NCBI RefSeq assembly: GCF_001277215.2
Contig: NZ_CP013940.1
Location: forward strand, 2,604,001 to 2,668,000
Source of the DNA: Cronobacter malonaticus LMG 23826
Lineage (GTDB): Bacteria; Pseudomonadota; Gammaproteobacteria; Enterobacterales; Enterobacteriaceae
DNA: 64,000 nucleotides
Direction: 5' to 3'
Positions 62,044 to 64,000 of this stretch are shown here, piece after piece (position 1 is the stretch's first letter; each line of letters starts with the position of its first letter). The position numbers and the translations under genes are program-made. Under the pieces are notes generated by a model. It was not told where the DNA came from. It searched no databases and saw nothing but the letters and a program-made list of their open reading frames with translations.

Positions 62044-63726
62044 GTGAATATAAACGTCGCAGATTTGTTAAACGGGAATTACATCCTGTTATTATTTGTG
62101 GTGCTGGCGCTCGGCCTGTGTCTTGGCAAATTACGCCTGGGTTCTGTGCAACTGGGTAATTCCATTGGCGTTTTAGTCGTTTCATTATTATTAGGCCAGC
62201 AGCATTTTTCGATTAACACCGACGCACTTAACCTCGGCTTTATGCTGTTTATTTTTTGCGTCGGTGTGGAAGCCGGCCCTAACTTTTTTTCTATTTTCTT
62301 TCGCGACGGTAAGAATTATCTGATGCTGGCACTGGTGATGGTCGGCAGCGCCCTGCTTATCGCGCTCGGTCTTGGGCGCGCGTTCGGCTGGGATATCGGC
62401 CTCACCGCCGGGATGCTCGCAGGCTCGATGACGTCAACCCCCGTGCTGGTGGGCGCAGGCGACACATTACGCCACGCCGGTATGGAAGGCGCGCAGCTTG
62501 CCCAGGCGCTGGATCACCTGAGCCTCGGCTATGCGCTGACGTACCTTATCGGGCTGGTGAGCCTGATTTTCGGGGCGCGCTACCTGCCGAAGCTCCAGCA
62601 TCAGGATCTGCAAACCAGCGCTCAGCAGATTGCGCGCGAGCGCGGTCTCGACACCGACGCCAACCGCAAAGTCTATTTGCCGGTTATCCGCGCCTATCGC
62701 GTGGGGCCGGAGCTGGTCGCCTGGGCCGATGGCAAAAATCTGCGCGAGCTTGGCATTTACCGCCAGACCGGCTGTTATATCGAGCGCATCCGCCGCAACG
62801 GCATTCTCGCGAACCCGGACGGCGACGCGGTCTTGCAGATGGGCGATGAGATTGCGCTGGTAGGCTACCCGGACGCCCACGCGCGCCTCGACCCGAGCTT
62901 TCGCAACGGCAAAGAGGTGTTCGACCGCGATCTGCTCGATATGCGTATCGTCACCGAAGAGATTGTAGTGAAAAACCATAACGTGGTGGGCCGCCGTCTT
63001 GGCCAGCTTAAGCTCACTGACCACGGCTGCTTCTTAAACCGCGTCATCCGCAGCCAGATTGAGATGCCGATTGACGATAACATCGTTCTTAACAAAGGCG
63101 ACGTCTTACAGGTGAGCGGCGACGCCCGGCGCGTGAAAACCATCGCCGACCGCATCGGGTTTATCTCCATCCACAGCCAGGTAACGGATCTTCTCGCCTT
63201 CTGCGCCTTCTTTATTGTTGGCCTGATGATCGGGATGATCACCTTCCAGTTCAGCTCGTTCAGCTTCGGCATCGGTAACGCCGCCGGTCTGCTGTTTGCC
63301 GGTATCATGCTCGGCTTTCTTCGCGCCAACCACCCGACATTCGGCTATATCCCGCAGGGCGCGCTGATGATGGTGAAAGAGTTTGGCCTGATGGTGTTTA
63401 TGGCGGGCGTGGGCCTGAGCGCGGGCAGCGGCATCGGCCACGGCCTCGGTGCCGTGGGCGGCCAGATGCTGTTTGCGGGTTTGATAGTGAGCCTGCTGCC
63501 GGTGGTGATTTGCTTCCTGTTCGGCGCGTATGTGCTGCGCATGAACCGCGCGCTGCTGTTCGGCGCGATGATGGGCGCGCGCACCTGCGCACCGGCGATG
63601 GAGATCATCAGCGATACCGCGCGCAGCAACATCCCGGCGCTCGGCTACGCGGGCACCTATGCGATCGCCAACGTTCTGCTGACGCTCGCCGGTACGCTTA
63701 TCGTCATCATCTGGCCCGGCACATAA
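62044..63726 (+). CDS. ybjL: AspT/YidE-family putative transporter YbjL
   Basis: A 560-residue inner-membrane protein of the aspartate:alanine exchanger (AAEx) family, the same size as E. coli YbjL (561). Five or so membrane segments (residues 8-185) carry the [16 protein letters not shown] motif. Two cytosolic TrkA_C domains follow (about 205-370), then a second membrane half with [14 protein letters not shown]. The two halves match the inverted-repeat build of the family. Substrate unknown. GTG at 62044 ([12 protein letters not shown] next) is taken as start from family alignment, although the ribosome site is weak and an in-frame ATG exists at 61942. Confidence 0.93.
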   Translation: MNINVADLLNGNYILLLFVVLALGLCLGKLRLGSVQLGNSIGVLVVSLLLGQQHFSINTDALNLGFMLFIFCVGVEAGPNFFSIFFRDGKNYLMLALVMVGSALLIALGLGRAFGWDIGLTAGMLAGSMTSTPVLVGAGDTLRHAGMEGAQLAQALDHLSLGYALTYLIGLVSLIFGARYLPKLQHQDLQTSAQQIARERGLDTDANRKVYLPVIRAYRVGPELVAWADGKNLRELGIYRQTGCYIERIRRNGILANPDGDAVLQMGDEIALVGYPDAHARLDPSFRNGKEVFDRDLLDMRIVTEEIVVKNHNVVGRRLGQLKLTDHGCFLNRVIRSQIEMPIDDNIVLNKGDVLQVSGDARRVKTIADRIGFISIHSQVTDLLAFCAFFIVGLMIGMITFQFSSFSFGIGNAAGLLFAGIMLGFLRANHPTFGYIPQGALMMVKEFGLMVFMAGVGLSAGSGIGHGLGAVGGQMLFAGLIVSLLPVVICFLFGAYVLRMNRALLFGAMMGARTCAPAMEIISDTARSNIPALGYAGTYAIANVLLTLAGTLIVIIWPGT

Positions 63727-63752
63727 AAAAACGAGAAATTTTGCAGATGGCG

Positions 63753-63780
63753 CGAACTTTTCGAAAAAGCGCCAGTCTCA
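63753..63780 (+). promoter_or_regulatory. Sigma-E promoter of rybB
   Basis: CGAACTT (-35 type) and TCTCA (-10 type) are separated by 16 bases. The -10 element ends six bases before the predicted rybB 5' end. This fits the sigma-E consensus GGAACTT and TCtgA. rybB is a core sigma-E target in E. coli and Salmonella. Confidence 0.75.
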
Positions 63781-63786
63781 ATTAGT

Positions 63787-63865
63787 GCCACTGCTTTTCT
63801 TTGATGTCCCCATTTTGTGGAGCCCATCAACCCCGCCATCTTGGTTCAAGGTTGATGGGTTTTTT
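63787..63865 (+). ncRNA. rybB: RybB small RNA
   Basis: RybB is the Hfq-dependent small RNA made under envelope stress by sigma-E, which base-pairs with and silences many outer-membrane-protein mRNAs. The 79-base sequence starts GCCACTGCTTTTCTTTGATG, the seed region as I remember it from E. coli. It ends in a terminator whose stem CCCATCAACC/GGTTGATGGG is followed by TTTTTTG. Against my memory of the E. coli sequence, only about two bases in the terminator loop differ. It lies right after ybjL, the same neighbour as in E. coli. Confidence 0.95.
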
Positions 63866-63866
63866 G
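63823..63866 (+). terminator. Intrinsic terminator forming the 3' end of RybB
   Basis: A 10-bp perfect stem (63823-63832 with 63850-63859), loop of 17, followed by TTTTTTG. It is part of the small RNA and also the Hfq-binding tail. Confidence 0.95.
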
Positions 63867-64000
63867 TTGCCTGGGGTTTACGCTTTTAACATTTAATTAG
63901 TTACCAGACCGCTTTTGGACGGATGGCGACAAAGCTGCGGCAGCCCTATGCATTAACGCCGGCAAGCATTTTCCATCTTCTTGAGCCTGATATTAACCAG
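63867..64000. other. End of window after rybB
   Basis: 134 bases in which no gene could be recognised. In E. coli rcdA (ybjK) is the next gene; no start or end of it could be recognised here. Confidence 0.3.

Overview
The window is a stretch of enterobacterial core chromosome. Nearly every protein can be aligned by memory to an Escherichia coli K-12 counterpart, and the gene order is that of the E. coli region from ihfB down to ybjL and rybB, read in the opposite direction. GC-rich codon use, the loss of several E. coli accessory genes and the species-specific REP-like repeats point to a non-Escherichia member of the Enterobacteriaceae. Cronobacter or a close relative (Franconibacter, Siccibacter, Enterobacter) is the best guess, but the sequence alone does not prove the genus. 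53 protein genes and one small RNA gene (rybB) are annotated. No rRNA, tRNA, insertion sequence, prophage or CRISPR array was seen.

Layout. 0-5.6 kb (minus strand): ihfB, rpsA, cmk, aroA, serC (nucleoid protein, ribosomal protein S1, CMP kinase, shikimate and serine/B6 enzymes). 5.7-14.1 kb: ycaP (-), then ycaO, the anaerobic formate module focA-pflB-pflA (+), and ycaD (-). 14.3-22.7 kb (minus): serS, rarA, lolA, ftsK, lrp. 23.1-29 kb (plus): trxB, cydD-cydC, aat, infA. 29.1-31.8 kb (minus): clpS-clpA. 32-38.3 kb: cspD (+), macA-macB (-), ybjX (+), ybjD (-). 38.5-46.5 kb (plus): lysO, hcp-hcr, poxB-ltaE, ybjS. 46.5-47.7 kb (minus): ybjQ-amiD. 47.8-52.4 kb (plus): ybjP, artPIQM, artJ. 52.7-61.8 kb (minus): rlmC, ybjO, the putrescine importer potFGHI, ybjN, rimK, nfsA, ybjM. 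61.9-64 kb (plus): ybjL and the sigma-E sRNA rybB.

Themes. Several modules respond to low oxygen or nitrosative stress: focA-pflB-pflA with an FNR-type box, hcp-hcr with FNR-like and NsrR-like sites, and cydDC, which supports cytochrome bd. Two amino-acid/polyamine ABC importers lie close together: artPIQM plus artJ with ArgR-type boxes, and potFGHI. ClpS-ClpA lies beside infA and aat, and Aat makes N-degrons that ClpS recognises.

Compared with K-12 (from memory), the window lacks ycaL, ycaK/N/M, ycaC with dmsABC, serW tRNA, aqpZ, ybjT, ybjC and grxA at their usual positions.

The most distinctive non-coding structure is a family of about 30-bp REP elements with a GTAG foot. They are arranged singly, as inverted pairs and as arrays, only between about 36.5 and 52.7 kb. 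I found no convincing undescribed gene system. The best candidates for a second look are this REP family, the OLD-family nuclease ybjD, and the DUF421 membrane protein YcaP with its zinc-ribbon tail.
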